Shown: positions 42,935-52,630 of the stretch, one piece after another
Numbering within the stretch: position 1 is the stretch's first letter
Layout of the letters: the number at the start of each line of letters is the position of its first letter
NCBI RefSeq assembly: GCF_036030735.1
Contig: NZ_CP107928.1
Location: 8,928,001-8,992,000, forward strand
Origin: Streptomyces sp. NBC_00425
Lineage (GTDB): Bacteria > Actinomycetota > Actinomycetes > Streptomycetales > Streptomycetaceae
Direction: 5' to 3'
Length of the DNA stretch: 64,000 bases
Notes under the pieces: model-generated
The model's input: the letters and a program-made list of their open reading frames with translations, nothing else
Databases searched by the model: none
What the model was told of the DNA's origin: nothing
Translations under genes and position numbers: made by a program

Positions 42935-45334
42935 GTGAGACCCAACCCCCGCAAGCGGACCGCGGTCGGAGCGGCCCTGCTCTCCACCGCCGCCCTCCTG
43001 GCCGTCGGCGTCTCGACGGTCCCGGCAGCCGCGAAGCCCGCAGCCCCCCACCCCAGCCCCGTGCGCACCGGCGGCCTGCCGGCCGACCTGACGCCCGCCC
43101 AGCGCGCCACGCTGATCAGGGGGGCCGAGGCGAGGACGACGCAGACAGCCGAGACGCTCGGCCTCGGCGCCCAGGAGAAACTGGTCGTCAAGGACGTCGT
43201 CAAGGACAACGACGGCACCGTGCACACGCGTTACGAGCGCACTTTTGCCGGCCTGCCCGTCCTCGGCGGCGACCTCGTCGTGCACACGCCCCCGGCCTCA
43301 CTGGCCGTCGGCACGGTCAGCACGACCTTCAACAACAACCGCCGCACCGTCTCCGTCAGCTCCACCACCGCGACGTACAGCAAGGCTGCCGCGCAGGCCA
43401 AGGCCCTGACGGCGGCCAAGGCGCTCGACGCGAAGGCGCCGGCTGCGCAGAGCGCCCGCAAGGTGGTCTGGGCCGGCGAGGGCACGCCGAAGCTCGCCTG
43501 GGAGACCGTGGTCAGCGGCCTCCAGGACGACGGCACCCCGAGCAAGCTGCACGTCGTCACCGACGCCGCCACCGGCGCGAAGCTCGCCCAGTTCGAGGGC
43601 GTCGAGACCGGCACCGGCAACAGCCAGTACAGCGGCACCGTCTCCATCGGGACCACGCTGTCCGGTTCGACGTACCAGCTGAACGACACCACGCGCGGCA
43701 CGCACAAGACGTACAGCCTCAACAACGGCACGTCCGGCACCGGCACGCTGATGACGGACGCCGACGACACCTGGGGCACGGGCTCCGGTTCCAACACCCA
43801 GACCGCCGGTGTGGACGCGCACTACGGCGCCCAGGTGACGTGGGACTTCTACAAGAACACCTTCGGGCGCAGCGGCATCAAGAACGACGGCGTCGCCGCC
43901 TACTCCCGCGTCCACTACAGCACGGCGTACGTCAACGCCTTCTGGGACGACGACTGCTTCTGCATGACGTACGGCGACGGCACCGGCAGCACCCACGCGC
44001 TGACGTCGCTGGACGTGGCCGGCCACGAGATGAGCCACGGCGTCACCTCGAACACGGCCGGACTGGACTACTCCGGCGAGTCCGGCGGCCTCAACGAGGC
44101 CACCTCCGACATCTTCGGCACCGGCGTCGAGTTCTACGCCAACAACTCCTCCGACGTGGGCGACTACCTCATCGGCGAGAAGATCGACATCAACGGCGAC
44201 GGCACGCCGCTGCGTTACATGGACAAACCCAGCAAGGACGGCGGCTCCGCCGACAGTTGGTACTCCGGCGTCGGCAACCTCGACGTGCACTACTCGTCGG
44301 GTCCGGCGAACCACATGTTCTACCTGCTCTCCGAGGGCAGCGGCAGCAAGACGATCAACGGCGTGACCTACAACAGCTCGACCTCCGACGGCGTCGCCGT
44401 CGCGGGCATCGGCCGGGCCGCCGCACTGCAGATCTGGTACAAGGCGCTGACGACGTACATGACGTCCGGCACCACCTACGCGGGCGCCCGCACCGCCGCC
44501 CTCAACGCGGCGGCCGCGCTGTACGGTGCGAGCTCCACCCAGTACGCCGGGGTGGGCAACGCGTTCGCGGGCATCAACGTCGGCAGCCACATCACGGTCC
44601 CGTCGACGGGCGTCACCGTCACCAACCCGGGCAGCCGCAGCGCCACGGTCGGCACCGCGGTGAGCCTGCAGATCTCCGCGAGCAGCACCAACAGCGGCTC
44701 CCTGACGTACGCGGCGACCGGTCTGCCCGCCGGCCTGTCGATCAACAGCTCGACCGGTCTGATCTCCGGCACGCCGACCACGGCCGGCTCCTCGAGCACC
44801 ACCGTCACGGTGACCGACTCGACCGGCGCCACCGGCACCGCGTCCTTCACCTGGACGGTCAGCGCCACCGGCGGCGGCTGCACCGCCACGCAACTGCTGG
44901 GCAACGCGGGCTTCGAGTCGGGCAACACCACCTGGACGGCGTCCAGCGGTGTCATCACCAACTCCAGCAGCCAGGCGGCCCGCACGGGTTCCTACAAGGC
45001 CTGGCTCGACGGCTACGGCTCGACCCACACCGACACGCTCTCGCAGTCGGTGACGATCCCGAGCGGCTGCACCAACACCACGTTCACCTTCTACCTGCAC
45101 GTCGACACGGCCGAGACCACCACCAGCTCCCAGTACGACAAGCTGACGGTCACCGCCGGGTCCACCACGCTGGCCACGTACTCCAACCTCAACGCGGCCT
45201 CCGGCTACGTGCAGAAGTCCTTCAGCCTCGGCGCCTTCGCGGGCACCACCGTCGCGCTGAAGTTCTCCGGCGTCGAGGACTCCTCGCTGCAGACCAGCTT
45301 CGTGGTGGACGACACCGCCGTCACCACCGGCTGA
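42935..45334 (+). CDS. Secreted M4-family (thermolysin-like) neutral metalloprotease
   Basis: A 799-residue preproprotein. The signal peptide (RKRTAVGAALLSTAALLAVG) is followed by an FTP/PepSY inhibitory propeptide to about residue 220 and the catalytic domain. Zinc ligands are His364 and His368 in VAGHEMSHGVT and Glu388 in GGLNEATSDIFG, with spacing as in thermolysin (His+24 to Glu). The catalytic His region is VHYSSGPANHMFYLL. An Ig-like (He_PIG) domain at about 555-640 and a jelly-roll-like C-terminus (about 645-799) follow, probably for surface or substrate binding. The GTG at 42935 has GGAG 5 nt upstream. A possible inhibitor is the emfourin-like lipoprotein at 60115. Confidence 0.96.
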   Translation: MRPNPRKRTAVGAALLSTAALLAVGVSTVPAAAKPAAPHPSPVRTGGLPADLTPAQRATLIRGAEARTTQTAETLGLGAQEKLVVKDVVKDNDGTVHTRYERTFAGLPVLGGDLVVHTPPASLAVGTVSTTFNNNRRTVSVSSTTATYSKAAAQAKALTAAKALDAKAPAAQSARKVVWAGEGTPKLAWETVVSGLQDDGTPSKLHVVTDAATGAKLAQFEGVETGTGNSQYSGTVSIGTTLSGSTYQLNDTTRGTHKTYSLNNGTSGTGTLMTDADDTWGTGSGSNTQTAGVDAHYGAQVTWDFYKNTFGRSGIKNDGVAAYSRVHYSTAYVNAFWDDDCFCMTYGDGTGSTHALTSLDVAGHEMSHGVTSNTAGLDYSGESGGLNEATSDIFGTGVEFYANNSSDVGDYLIGEKIDINGDGTPLRYMDKPSKDGGSADSWYSGVGNLDVHYSSGPANHMFYLLSEGSGSKTINGVTYNSSTSDGVAVAGIGRAAALQIWYKALTTYMTSGTTYAGARTAALNAAAALYGASSTQYAGVGNAFAGINVGSHITVPSTGVTVTNPGSRSATVGTAVSLQISASSTNSGSLTYAATGLPAGLSINSSTGLISGTPTTAGSSSTTVTVTDSTGATGTASFTWTVSATGGGCTATQLLGNAGFESGNTTWTASSGVITNSSSQAARTGSYKAWLDGYGSTHTDTLSQSVTIPSGCTNTTFTFYLHVDTAETTTSSQYDKLTVTAGSTTLATYSNLNAASGYVQKSFSLGAFAGTTVALKFSGVEDSSLQTSFVVDDTAVTTG

Positions 45335-45347
45335 TCCGCCCCGCTGA

Positions 45348-45388
45348 CGACGTCCCGCACACGGGCTCCCTCCGTGTGCGGGACGTCG
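45348..45388. terminator. Bidirectional terminator between M4 protease and GH64 genes
   Basis: A 17-bp perfect stem (CGACGTCCCGCACACGG and its exact inverse) encloses a 7-nt loop, 13 bp after the protease stop and 10 bp before the GH64 stop. Confidence 0.85.
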
Positions 45389-45398
45389 GCGTGTCCGC

Positions 45399-46583
45399 TC
45401 AGCTCAACGGGTCGAGCGTCAGGTAGGCCTGGCGCGGCGATCCGTCGTGGACGAGGGACTCCTGCCGCCCGACGTCGTCGAAGGCGAACGCGTACGCCTT
45501 CCCGTCGGCCATCTGCGCATGGATCTTGCGGGCGTAGTGGTTGGTCACCGCGTCCTGGTAGAAGGCGGTCGTCGTGGTGTCCGGCTGGTCGGGGTTCACC
45601 AGCAGGGTGGAGCGGTTGAAGCCCGCGCACAGGGTGCGGGAGATCGGTCCGCGCACGGCGTCGTTGGGGGCGTCGAGCAGGCGGTGGCAGCCGAAGACGC
45701 TGGCCGCGTCCGGCTTCTGGAAGGCGGTCACGACCGCTCCGGAGGAGTCGGTGAAGTTCAGCACCCCGCCCGAGACCCGGCCGTAGTACCTCGTGCCCGG
45801 CCGGTCGGCGAACGGGGTGACGGTCAGCGTCGTCGTGGCGTACTTCTGCCAGACGCGGTTGACGTAGTCCGCCATGACGTTCGCGGGGAGGGCCCCGGTC
45901 TCCACTCCGTACAGCGGGGAGAGGGCGCGCAGGACCGTGCCGTCGGAGCGGGTCTGGACGAGGTTCGCCCAGCCGCCGGGCTGCCCGCGCAGGGCGTTGA
46001 AGAACCCGCTGTAGCCGCCCGCCTTGAGATGCCCGGTGCTGAGCGTGCTGCCGTCGGCCCGCTGCACACCGACCGCGTACGGGGCGGAGAACATGTCGAC
46101 CTGCGTGCTGTTCAGCCAGAGACCGGAGTCGTCGAGCGTGTACTCCGACCAGTTGAACAGGATGTTCCGGTTGGGGTCGGAGGGGTTCTGCACGGCCGGC
46201 TGGACGAGCCCGCCGGTGGTGAGTCGGAAGTCGAGCTTCTGACCGTAGGAGAAGTAGATCCGGCCGGAGAACCTGGGGATGCGGATCGTGGCGGACTGGC
46301 CGGCCGCGGGACCGGCGATCGAGGCGTCGGGGGCCGGGGTGGGGGGCGTGCCTCCGGCGGGCCACGCGTGGAAGCCGCCGCCGGCGTCCGCCCAGCCCTG
46401 CCGCCCGCTGGCGAGGAGGGTGCCGAGGTTGTAGACGTAGAGCCGTTCGGAGCGGCCCGAGTTGTTGGTGATCTTCAGGGGGACGGTGTCGGGGACGGCG
46501 GCCCCGGCCGGTGGGCCGAGGGTGAGCAGCGCGCCGACGAGAGCGACGGCTGCCACCAGTCCGAGGGCGGTCCTTGTGAGCAC
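45399..46583 (-). CDS. Secreted GH64 endo-beta-1,3-glucanase
   Basis: A 394-residue exported enzyme of family GH64 that cleaves laminarin-type beta-1,3-glucan. The signal peptide is LTRTALGLVAAVALVGALLT, with cleavage near AGAA. Catalytic residues can be assigned: Glu147 in NWSEYTLDD and Asp163 in TQVDMFSAP, 16 residues apart as in the characterised E154/D170 pair. YAVGVQRADGSTLSTGH and RYYGRVSGGVLNFTDSSG are typical family segments. No carbohydrate-binding module is fused. The GTG at 46583 has GGAGGTGGAGAG immediately upstream. Transcription is probably controlled by the LacI-type operator at 46629. Confidence 0.93.
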   Translation of the reverse strand: MLTRTALGLVAAVALVGALLTLGPPAGAAVPDTVPLKITNNSGRSERLYVYNLGTLLASGRQGWADAGGGFHAWPAGGTPPTPAPDASIAGPAAGQSATIRIPRFSGRIYFSYGQKLDFRLTTGGLVQPAVQNPSDPNRNILFNWSEYTLDDSGLWLNSTQVDMFSAPYAVGVQRADGSTLSTGHLKAGGYSGFFNALRGQPGGWANLVQTRSDGTVLRALSPLYGVETGALPANVMADYVNRVWQKYATTTLTVTPFADRPGTRYYGRVSGGVLNFTDSSGAVVTAFQKPDAASVFGCHRLLDAPNDAVRGPISRTLCAGFNRSTLLVNPDQPDTTTTAFYQDAVTNHYARKIHAQMADGKAYAFAFDDVGRQESLVHDGSPRQAYLTLDPLS

Positions 46584-46628
46584 TCTCCACCTCCGTGCGG
46601 GTAGGCCTGTGGGGTTGGTCCGTACCAT

Positions 46629-46646
46629 GTTGAGAGCGCTCTCAAC
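46629..46646. promoter_or_regulatory. Perfect 18-bp LacI-family operator
   Basis: GTTGAGAGCGCTCTCAAC is a perfect palindrome with the GAGAGCGCTCTC core shared by LacI/GalR-type sugar regulators (compare the CebR box core AGCGCT). It overlaps the start region of the GH64 promoter. Confidence 0.8.
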
Positions 46647-46672
46647 GTTGCACCGGGTTGTGCCCATGTCAA
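46644..46672 (-). promoter_or_regulatory. Vegetative-type promoter of the GH64 glucanase
   Basis: On the minus strand TTGACA (46672-46667) and AACGTT (46649-46644) are separated by 17 nt. The -10 box abuts and overlaps the LacI operator. Confidence 0.6.
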
Positions 46673-46740
46673 CGATTTCCGCAAAAGAGGACGCCCGCGG
46701 CCTGCCCCGGCCACGGGCGTCCCGGTCGATCGGCAAAGCG

Positions 46741-47496
46741 TCAGAGGGTCCGCTTCAGCAGATCCAGCAGCGCGGCCCAGTGCCGCTCCGAGGCCTCCTC
46801 GTCGTACGCCGACGTGTCGGCCTGCGTGTAACCGTGCGGGGCCCCGGCGTAGACCTCGCAGGTGTGCCGGACCCCGGCCGCGGTGAGGGCCTCCTCGAAG
46901 CGCTCGATCTGCTCGGGCGGCAGACCCGGGTCGTCGTCGGCGTGGCCGAAGTAGACCTCGGCCGTGATGCGCCCGACGGCCAGGTGAGGGCTGTCCGGCG
47001 CGTCGGTCACGAGACGGCTGCCGTGGAAACCCGCCGCCGCCGCGACCCGGTCCGGATGCGCGTCGGCGGTCGCCAGGACGAGCCGGGCGCCCATGCAGTA
47101 TCCGGTCACCGCGACCGGGCCCTCGGCGACCAGCGCGCTCTGCTCCATCCACCGCAGGTACGCGTCGGCGTCCCGGACGATCAGCTCGGGAGTGAGGGCC
47201 AGCACGAGCGGGTACAGCGTCTCGAATATCTCCGGCCGCGCGGCGGGGTCGATGAACGCGGGCAACTCCATGACGGGAGCGTGTCCGTGACGGTAGAACA
47301 GGTTGGGCACCAGCACCGCGTAGCCGGCTTCGGCCAGCCGGTCGGCCATCGCCCGCAGTTGCGGACGCAGGCCGAACGCGTCCTGGTAGAGCAGGACGCC
47401 CGGGCGGGGCACGCCGTCGTCCGGACACGCCAGATAGGCGTCGGCCACGCCGTCCTCGGTGGGGATGTCCAGTGCTGTTCCCTGTACGGAGGTCAT
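46741..47496 (-). CDS. Dienelactone hydrolase-family protein
   Basis: A 251-residue alpha/beta hydrolase with a DLH triad: nucleophile Cys in VTGYCMGARLVLAT, an Asp in GHADDDPGLP, and His in AGAPHGYTQAD. The family hydrolyses dienelactone in chlorocatechol breakdown, but many members act on other esters, and nothing nearby supports aromatic degradation. The ATG at 47496 has GAGGAG 5 nt upstream. It is 119 bp before the Sua5-like gene on the same strand. Confidence 0.9.
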   Translation of the reverse strand: MTSVQGTALDIPTEDGVADAYLACPDDGVPRPGVLLYQDAFGLRPQLRAMADRLAEAGYAVLVPNLFYRHGHAPVMELPAFIDPAARPEIFETLYPLVLALTPELIVRDADAYLRWMEQSALVAEGPVAVTGYCMGARLVLATADAHPDRVAAAAGFHGSRLVTDAPDSPHLAVGRITAEVYFGHADDDPGLPPEQIERFEEALTAAGVRHTCEVYAGAPHGYTQADTSAYDEEASERHWAALLDLLKRTL

Positions 47497-47614
47497 GGGG
47501 GCTCCTCAGCGCGATGCACGGCGACGAGCGTGCGTTCGGCCCGGTGGGGGCCGGGCAGCGCCCATCGTTGCACGCGCCATCCATCCGCCCTCGAGGGACC
47601 CCGGCGCGGAACCG

Positions 47615-48235
47615 CTACTCGAACCGGGACGCGTCGCCCGCCCCGTACCGGACGATCTGGGCCTCGCCGTCGGAGAAGTCGATCACGGTCGTGGGCTCGG
47701 TGCCGCACTCGCCGGAGTCGAGCACGCCGTCCACCACGTGATCGAGCCGGTCCTTGATCTCCCAGCCCTGGGTCATCGGCTCGTCCTCGCCGGGCAGCAG
47801 CAGGGTGCTGGACAGCAGCGGGTCACCGAGCTCGGCGAGCAGCGCCTGGGTGACCACGTGGTCCGGGATGCGCACGCCCACCGTCTTCTTCTTCGGGTGC
47901 TGGAGCATGCGCGGCACCTCCTTCGTCGCCGGGAGGATGAAGGTGTAGCTGCCGGGTGTCGACGCCTTGATCGCCCGGAACACGTCCTTGTCCACCCGCA
48001 CGAACTGGCCGAGCTGCGCGAAGTCCTGGCACACGAGGGTGAAGTGGTGCCGGTCGTCCAGGTCGCGGATGGCCCGGATCCGGTCGATGCCGTCCTTGCT
48101 GCCCAGCCGGCATCCCAGCGCGTAGCAGGAATCCGTCGGGTACGCGATCAGCGCGTCCGACCGGATGGCGGCCGCGACCTGGGAGATGGTGCGCGGCTGG
48201 GGGTTGTCGGGGTGCACGTCGTAGTACTTCGCCAT
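47615..48235 (-). CDS. YrdC/Sua5-family protein (L-threonylcarbamoyladenylate synthase-like)
   Basis: A 206-residue protein with the YrdC fold. It starts AAAIRSDALIAYPTDSCYAL, then the LGSKDGIDRIRAIRDLDDRH substrate-binding region, PGSYTFILPATKEVPR, and KKKTVGVRIPDH. These resemble Sua5/TsaC/YciO enzymes that make threonylcarbamoyl-AMP for tRNA t6A. The YciO branch retains weak activity and is not essential; the lack of a C-terminal Sua5 domain is consistent with TsaC or YciO. The housekeeping copy probably lies elsewhere. The ATG at 48235 is given by homology. Confidence 0.85.
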   Translation of the reverse strand: MAKYYDVHPDNPQPRTISQVAAAIRSDALIAYPTDSCYALGCRLGSKDGIDRIRAIRDLDDRHHFTLVCQDFAQLGQFVRVDKDVFRAIKASTPGSYTFILPATKEVPRMLQHPKKKTVGVRIPDHVVTQALLAELGDPLLSSTLLLPGEDEPMTQGWEIKDRLDHVVDGVLDSGECGTEPTTVIDFSDGEAQIVRYGAGDASRFE

Positions 48236-48477
48236 TGGCCGAGCTTATGCCGTCCACGCGCCGAGGGCCCGCGCAGGGCCGGTCCCCGCAGACGCCGCCC
48301 CGCCCCGCCCGACCGCCGCGGCCGCCCGGGAACCGGGGACGCCGCGGCGGACGCGGAACGCCCGGATCCGCGCGGGTCCCTCTCCCGCACCGCCCGTCCG
48401 GCGCGGTTGAGGTAACGTCCCGACCGATATGACTGGTTCGGCCCGCGCGGGCCGTGAAGGACGAGGAGAGCGCCGAC

Positions 48478-50013
48478 ATGGTCGGCCGGGACCACGACAA
48501 CCTCCGCTCGGGCGCGCCGGACGACGCCGGACCGGGGTGGGCCCGGGAACTCCTCGACCATCTGCGCCCCACCGGACGCGACGTCCAAAGGCTCGTCGAG
48601 TGGCTGTCGGGGACCGTCGAGGCGTCCGTCTCCCTGCGCGACGGCGACGGCGTCCTGGTCGTCGGGCCGCGCACCCCCGTCGACGAGGCACTGGCGGCCG
48701 ACATCGCCGACGGCCGCCTCGCCTCCGCCGCATGGGAGGGCGAGGGCCGCCACGTACGCCTGATCCGGGTCGAACTCCCGGGGCCCGCCGCCGTCGGAGT
48801 GCTCACGGTGAGCCGGACGAGTCCCTTCGACCGACGCGCCTCCGACATCGTCACGCACACCGTGAGCGTCCTCGAAGTCCTCCTGCGGACGCAGGAGACC
48901 GCGGCGACCGGACACCGGCTGGCCCGCGCCACCGCCGACCTCCGGCTGGCCATCCTGCAGCTGCTCATGGTCGAGGACGTCGTCGCCGCCCGCCGGGTCG
49001 CCGCCGGTCTGTGGCCCCGCCTCCTCGACGCCGACACCGCCTGCGTGTACGTCGTCGAGAGCACGCCCGAGGAGCGCGACGGCCTCGCCGCGGCCTGTCT
49101 CGCGGCGACCCACGAGGAGGCCCTCGTCGTACGCTGCCCCGCCATGGACGGGCATGTCATCGTCGTCGTCCCGGACGACGCCGCCGGGCCCGAGCTGCGC
49201 GCGCTGTGCGCCGGCCGCCCCGGGGCGTACCTCGGCGGCAGCGCCCGGCAGAGCCTCGCCCGCACCGCCACTGCCTACGGACAGGCCGTCAGCGCCCTGG
49301 CCGTGGCCCGCTTCCGCCCCGGCAGGACCGCCTTCTACGCCGAGCGCACCCGCCCCGAGCGCCTCATGGACCCCGACGCGCTGCGCACCTGGACGACCCG
49401 CCTGCTGCGCCCCCTGGACACCCTGCCGCACCACACCCGCGCGGAACTCCTCGCCACCACCCGGCTGGGCCTGGAGTTCACGGCCGTCAACGCGGCGAAG
49501 GTGCTCGGCGTCAGCCGCAACACGGTCCGCGCGCGCATGGAGCGCGTCGAGCACCTGCTGCGCGCCGACTTCTCCGACCTCACCGTCCGGGCCGTCGTCC
49601 ATCTCGCCCTCCACCACCAGTTCGGCATCGCCGAGGACCCGGCGGGCGCCCCGGCGACCCCGGCGCAGCTCGGCGAACTCCTCACCGGGCCCGCGCTGCG
49701 CTCCTGGGCGCAGGAGCTGCTGGCCCGCCTCGACACCGACGGCCGGGATCTGCGAGGCACCCTGCGGTCCTGGATCGCGGCCGGCGGCAACGCCGAGCGG
49801 GCCTCCCACCTGCTGGGTGTCCACGCGCAGACCGTCCGCGAGCACGTCCGCAGCGCCGAGCCCGTCCTCGAGCGCCAGCTGCTCGCCACGGGCAGCGACC
49901 TCTACGAGGTCGTTCTCGCCCATGTCGCGGCCGGCGACCTCGATCAGCCCGACCTGCACGGAAGCGGCCACCCGGCGGAATCGGGCCATCCGGACTCATC
50001 TGTGCACAGGTGA
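48478..50013 (+). CDS. PucR/CdaR-type transcriptional regulator
   Basis: A 511-residue regulator. A GAF-like N-terminal half (about 30-280) precedes two helix-turn-helix modules of the PucR C-terminal kind: VNAAKVLGVSRNTVRARMER (about 345-365) and ERASHLLGVHAQTVREHVRS (about 440-460). Typical family members have one. Members control purine, sugar-diacid or solvent responses; no target is evident. The ATG at 48478 has GAGGAG 9 nt upstream; a GTG at 48454 is in frame. It converges on the conservon. Confidence 0.85.
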   Translation: MVGRDHDNLRSGAPDDAGPGWARELLDHLRPTGRDVQRLVEWLSGTVEASVSLRDGDGVLVVGPRTPVDEALAADIADGRLASAAWEGEGRHVRLIRVELPGPAAVGVLTVSRTSPFDRRASDIVTHTVSVLEVLLRTQETAATGHRLARATADLRLAILQLLMVEDVVAARRVAAGLWPRLLDADTACVYVVESTPEERDGLAAACLAATHEEALVVRCPAMDGHVIVVVPDDAAGPELRALCAGRPGAYLGGSARQSLARTATAYGQAVSALAVARFRPGRTAFYAERTRPERLMDPDALRTWTTRLLRPLDTLPHHTRAELLATTRLGLEFTAVNAAKVLGVSRNTVRARMERVEHLLRADFSDLTVRAVVHLALHHQFGIAEDPAGAPATPAQLGELLTGPALRSWAQELLARLDTDGRDLRGTLRSWIAAGGNAERASHLLGVHAQTVREHVRSAEPVLERQLLATGSDLYEVVLAHVAAGDLDQPDLHGSGHPAESGHPDSSVHR

Positions 50014-50132
50014 GTCCTCCGGCCCCGAGAGCGGGCACCGAGACGATTCCCTGGCCGCGCACCGCCCCGTAGGTTCTCAGCAGCCGTGGGGGTACGACCG
50101 GAACGGGGGTCCGGTCGCACCCCGCGGCGCTG

Positions 50133-51365
50133 TCAGTCCCGTAGCCGGACCGGGATCTCCTGCCAGCCGCTCGCGATGAACGACGGCACCTGCCTGAGCT
50201 CCCCGTCCGCCTTGTGCAGCCGCAGCCCGGGGAACCGGTCGAAGAGCGCGGGCAGCGCCGTCAGCGCCTCCATCCGGGCCAGCGGCGAGCCGATGCAGCG
50301 GTGCACCCCGATGCCGAAGGCCAGATGGTCGTCCGCCGCGCGCGCCGCGTCGAACGCCTCCGCGTCCGGCCCGTACCGGACCGGGTCCACGTTGGCCGCC
50401 GCGTACGTCGTGACGATGGCGTCCCCGGCCGGGATCGTCACGTCGCCCACCTTCAGGTCGCTCACGGCGAACCGCAGCGGCAGCGTCGCGATCGACGGGT
50501 ACAGCCGCAGCGTCTCGTCCACCACGCCGTCCCAGCCGATCTCGCCCCGCCGCACCGCCGCCAGCTGCTCGGGCCGGCGCAGCAGCGCCACCACCGCGTT
50601 GCCGATGAGGTTCACCGTCGTCTCGAAACCGGCGCCGATGACGAGGAGCAGCGTGTACAGCAGTTCCTCGTCGCTGAGCCGGTCGCCGCCCTCGTCGCGC
50701 ACCCGGATCAGCTCGGTCGTCATGTCGTCGCCGGGGTGCTCGCTCTTGTGGGCGATGAGCGAGCCCAACACCGTGCCGATCTGCTCCTGAACGAACGCGG
50801 CGTGCTCCGGACTGGGATCGGAGGTGTCCATGATCGCCGCGATGAGCCGTCCGGTGGCCTCCCGCAACTCCTCGGGGACGCCGAAGAGTTCGCAGATGAT
50901 CCGCATCGGCAGCGGATGCGCGAACTCGGCCCTCAGATCGACGACGGCGCCGTTCTCGGCGCGCTGTTCCAGTGTGTCGAGCAGCTCCGCGGTGATCGCC
51001 TCCACCCGTTCCCGCAGCGACTCGGTGCGCCGGTGGGTGAAGCTCGGCGCCACCAGCTTGCGCAGCCGGGCGTGGTCGGCGCCGTAAGTGGAGAGCATGT
51101 TGACGACGCCGACCCAGCCGAGGATCCAGCCCCACGACGGGTGCTCTCCCAGTTCCGGCCACTGGCGCCAGTGCCGCCGCGGGTCCTTGCTGACCTGCGG
51201 GTCCAGGATCAGCGCCTTGAGGGTGTCGTACTCCGTGGGCGCCCACGCGGGGATGCCGCCGGGCAGTTCGACGGGCACGATCGGGCCGAGGGCGCGCAGC
51301 CGGGCGCTCTCGGCGTGCACGTCGGCGCCGAACGGGTCGAGGACGATGCGGTCGGTCACGGTCAC
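50133..51365 (-). CDS. Cytochrome P450, CYP154-like
   Basis: A 410-residue P450. Motifs are complete: I-helix GAGFETTVN, K-helix E-x-x-R as VVDETLRLYPS, and heme loop HLAFGIGVHRCIGSPLAR with Cys ligand. It resembles CYP154 enzymes, some of which oxidise steroids or polyketides. It is the last gene of the conservon, overlapping the CYP157-like stop by 4 bp (GTGA). Redox partners are not local. Confidence 0.9.
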   Translation of the reverse strand: MTVTDRIVLDPFGADVHAESARLRALGPIVPVELPGGIPAWAPTEYDTLKALILDPQVSKDPRRHWRQWPELGEHPSWGWILGWVGVVNMLSTYGADHARLRKLVAPSFTHRRTESLRERVEAITAELLDTLEQRAENGAVVDLRAEFAHPLPMRIICELFGVPEELREATGRLIAAIMDTSDPSPEHAAFVQEQIGTVLGSLIAHKSEHPGDDMTTELIRVRDEGGDRLSDEELLYTLLLVIGAGFETTVNLIGNAVVALLRRPEQLAAVRRGEIGWDGVVDETLRLYPSIATLPLRFAVSDLKVGDVTIPAGDAIVTTYAAANVDPVRYGPDAEAFDAARAADDHLAFGIGVHRCIGSPLARMEALTALPALFDRFPGLRLHKADGELRQVPSFIASGWQEIPVRLRD

Positions 51366-52630
51366 GAACGGACTCCTGAGGGGTCGGAAGCGGGGGAGCG
51401 GGGGCTGAAACGCACGGGAAGCGCCGTCAGCGACCGGTGGAACGGCCCCGGCCGCCAGGCGAGCCGGTCACGGGGCACGACGGGATCGAGGTCCGGCAGC
51501 CACTGGGTGAGGCGCTCGATCGCCTCGGTGACGAGCAGCAGGGTGTGCTGTCTGACCGGGCAGGCGTGCGGTCCGGCTCCCCACGACAGGTGCGAGGCGT
51601 CGCGCGGATGGCGCCCGCCGGACGCCGTCCGCCCGCCGACCGGGGCGCCGTCCGTGCCGTGGGCGAGTCCCAGCGCCCCGTACGACACCACCACCGGCAC
51701 GGCGTCGCGCAGCCACACCCCGTGGAAGGCCACCGGCCTGCGCGCGTAGTAGATGCCGTAGTTCGCCAGCGGCGTCTCGTGGTGCAGCACCTCCACCACC
51801 GCGTCCATCACCGGCCGGGCGCCGCTGGTGAGCGTGGAGTAGTACGCCGGGTTGCCGAGCACCCGGGACAGCGTGTTGGAGAGCAGGTTCGCGGTCGGCT
51901 CGTACCCCGCCCCGAGGGTGAGGAACACCTGCCAGGTGACTTCCTCACGGGTCAGTCCCGCCGGGTGTTCCAGCAGCCGGCTGGGCAGGTCGTCGCCGGG
52001 TTTCTCGGCCTTGGCGGCGATGAGCTCCAGCACGTACCGGGCGAACTGCGCCTCGCCCTCGGCGGCCTGCGCGCCGCCCTCCATCATCTTGCCCAGACCC
52101 TCGTTGAGCCGATCGCCCTGGCTGTCCGGCAGCCCGAACAGGTCGTTGAGCACCAGAGCCAGCAGCGGGCGCGCGAAGTCCGCGACGAGGTCGGCCTCGC
52201 CGCGCGGGCCCATGCGCTCGGCCAGCAGCCGCACCGCCCGGTGCACCCGCCCGCGCAGGTCGTGCGGTTCCACCAGGTCGAAGACGTCGATGAGAGTGGT
52301 CCGGTAGCGCAGGTGCGCGGGTCCGTCGGAGAACAGGGCGTTGGGCCGCCACCGCATCATGCCCAGCACCGGCGCGTCGTCGGGGACGGTCGCCTCCCAC
52401 GCCCGCGGGTCGTGCGAGAAGGTCTCCTGGTCGTGCAGGACGTCCAGCGCCGCCCGCCGGTCGGTGACCACGTACGCCGGAATCCCCGGCGCCAACTCTG
52501 CCCAGCCCACGGGGCCTTGGGCGCGGAGCGCGGCGTAGTAGCGCTGCGGATCCGGCGCGAAGCCGTCCTCCCACAGCCGCACGGGCGCGGAGCGGGCGAA
52601 GTCGATCCGGTCCGGGGTACGGGCGGTCAC
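51362..52630 (-). CDS. Cytochrome P450, CYP157-like, lacking the K-helix E-x-x-R
   Basis: A 422-residue P450-fold protein. The heme loop is HLSWGAGPHACPVRQHTLLL with a Cys, but the following Gly is Pro. In the K helix the normally invariant E-x-x-R reads VVEVLHHETPL, so the Arg is absent, as described for CYP157 proteins, which nevertheless fold and bind heme. The catalytic function is unknown. Its GTG overlaps the cvnD stop by 4 bp. Tight pairing with CYP154 suggests the two act together. Confidence 0.88.
   Translation of the reverse strand: MTARTPDRIDFARSAPVRLWEDGFAPDPQRYYAALRAQGPVGWAELAPGIPAYVVTDRRAALDVLHDQETFSHDPRAWEATVPDDAPVLGMMRWRPNALFSDGPAHLRYRTTLIDVFDLVEPHDLRGRVHRAVRLLAERMGPRGEADLVADFARPLLALVLNDLFGLPDSQGDRLNEGLGKMMEGGAQAAEGEAQFARYVLELIAAKAEKPGDDLPSRLLEHPAGLTREEVTWQVFLTLGAGYEPTANLLSNTLSRVLGNPAYYSTLTSGARPVMDAVVEVLHHETPLANYGIYYARRPVAFHGVWLRDAVPVVVSYGALGLAHGTDGAPVGGRTASGGRHPRDASHLSWGAGPHACPVRQHTLLLVTEAIERLTQWLPDLDPVVPRDRLAWRPGPFHRSLTALPVRFSPRSPASDPSGVRS

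Noticed and set aside
43298..45100. A 600-codon minus-strand frame
   Set aside because: Antisense shadow of the M4 protease.
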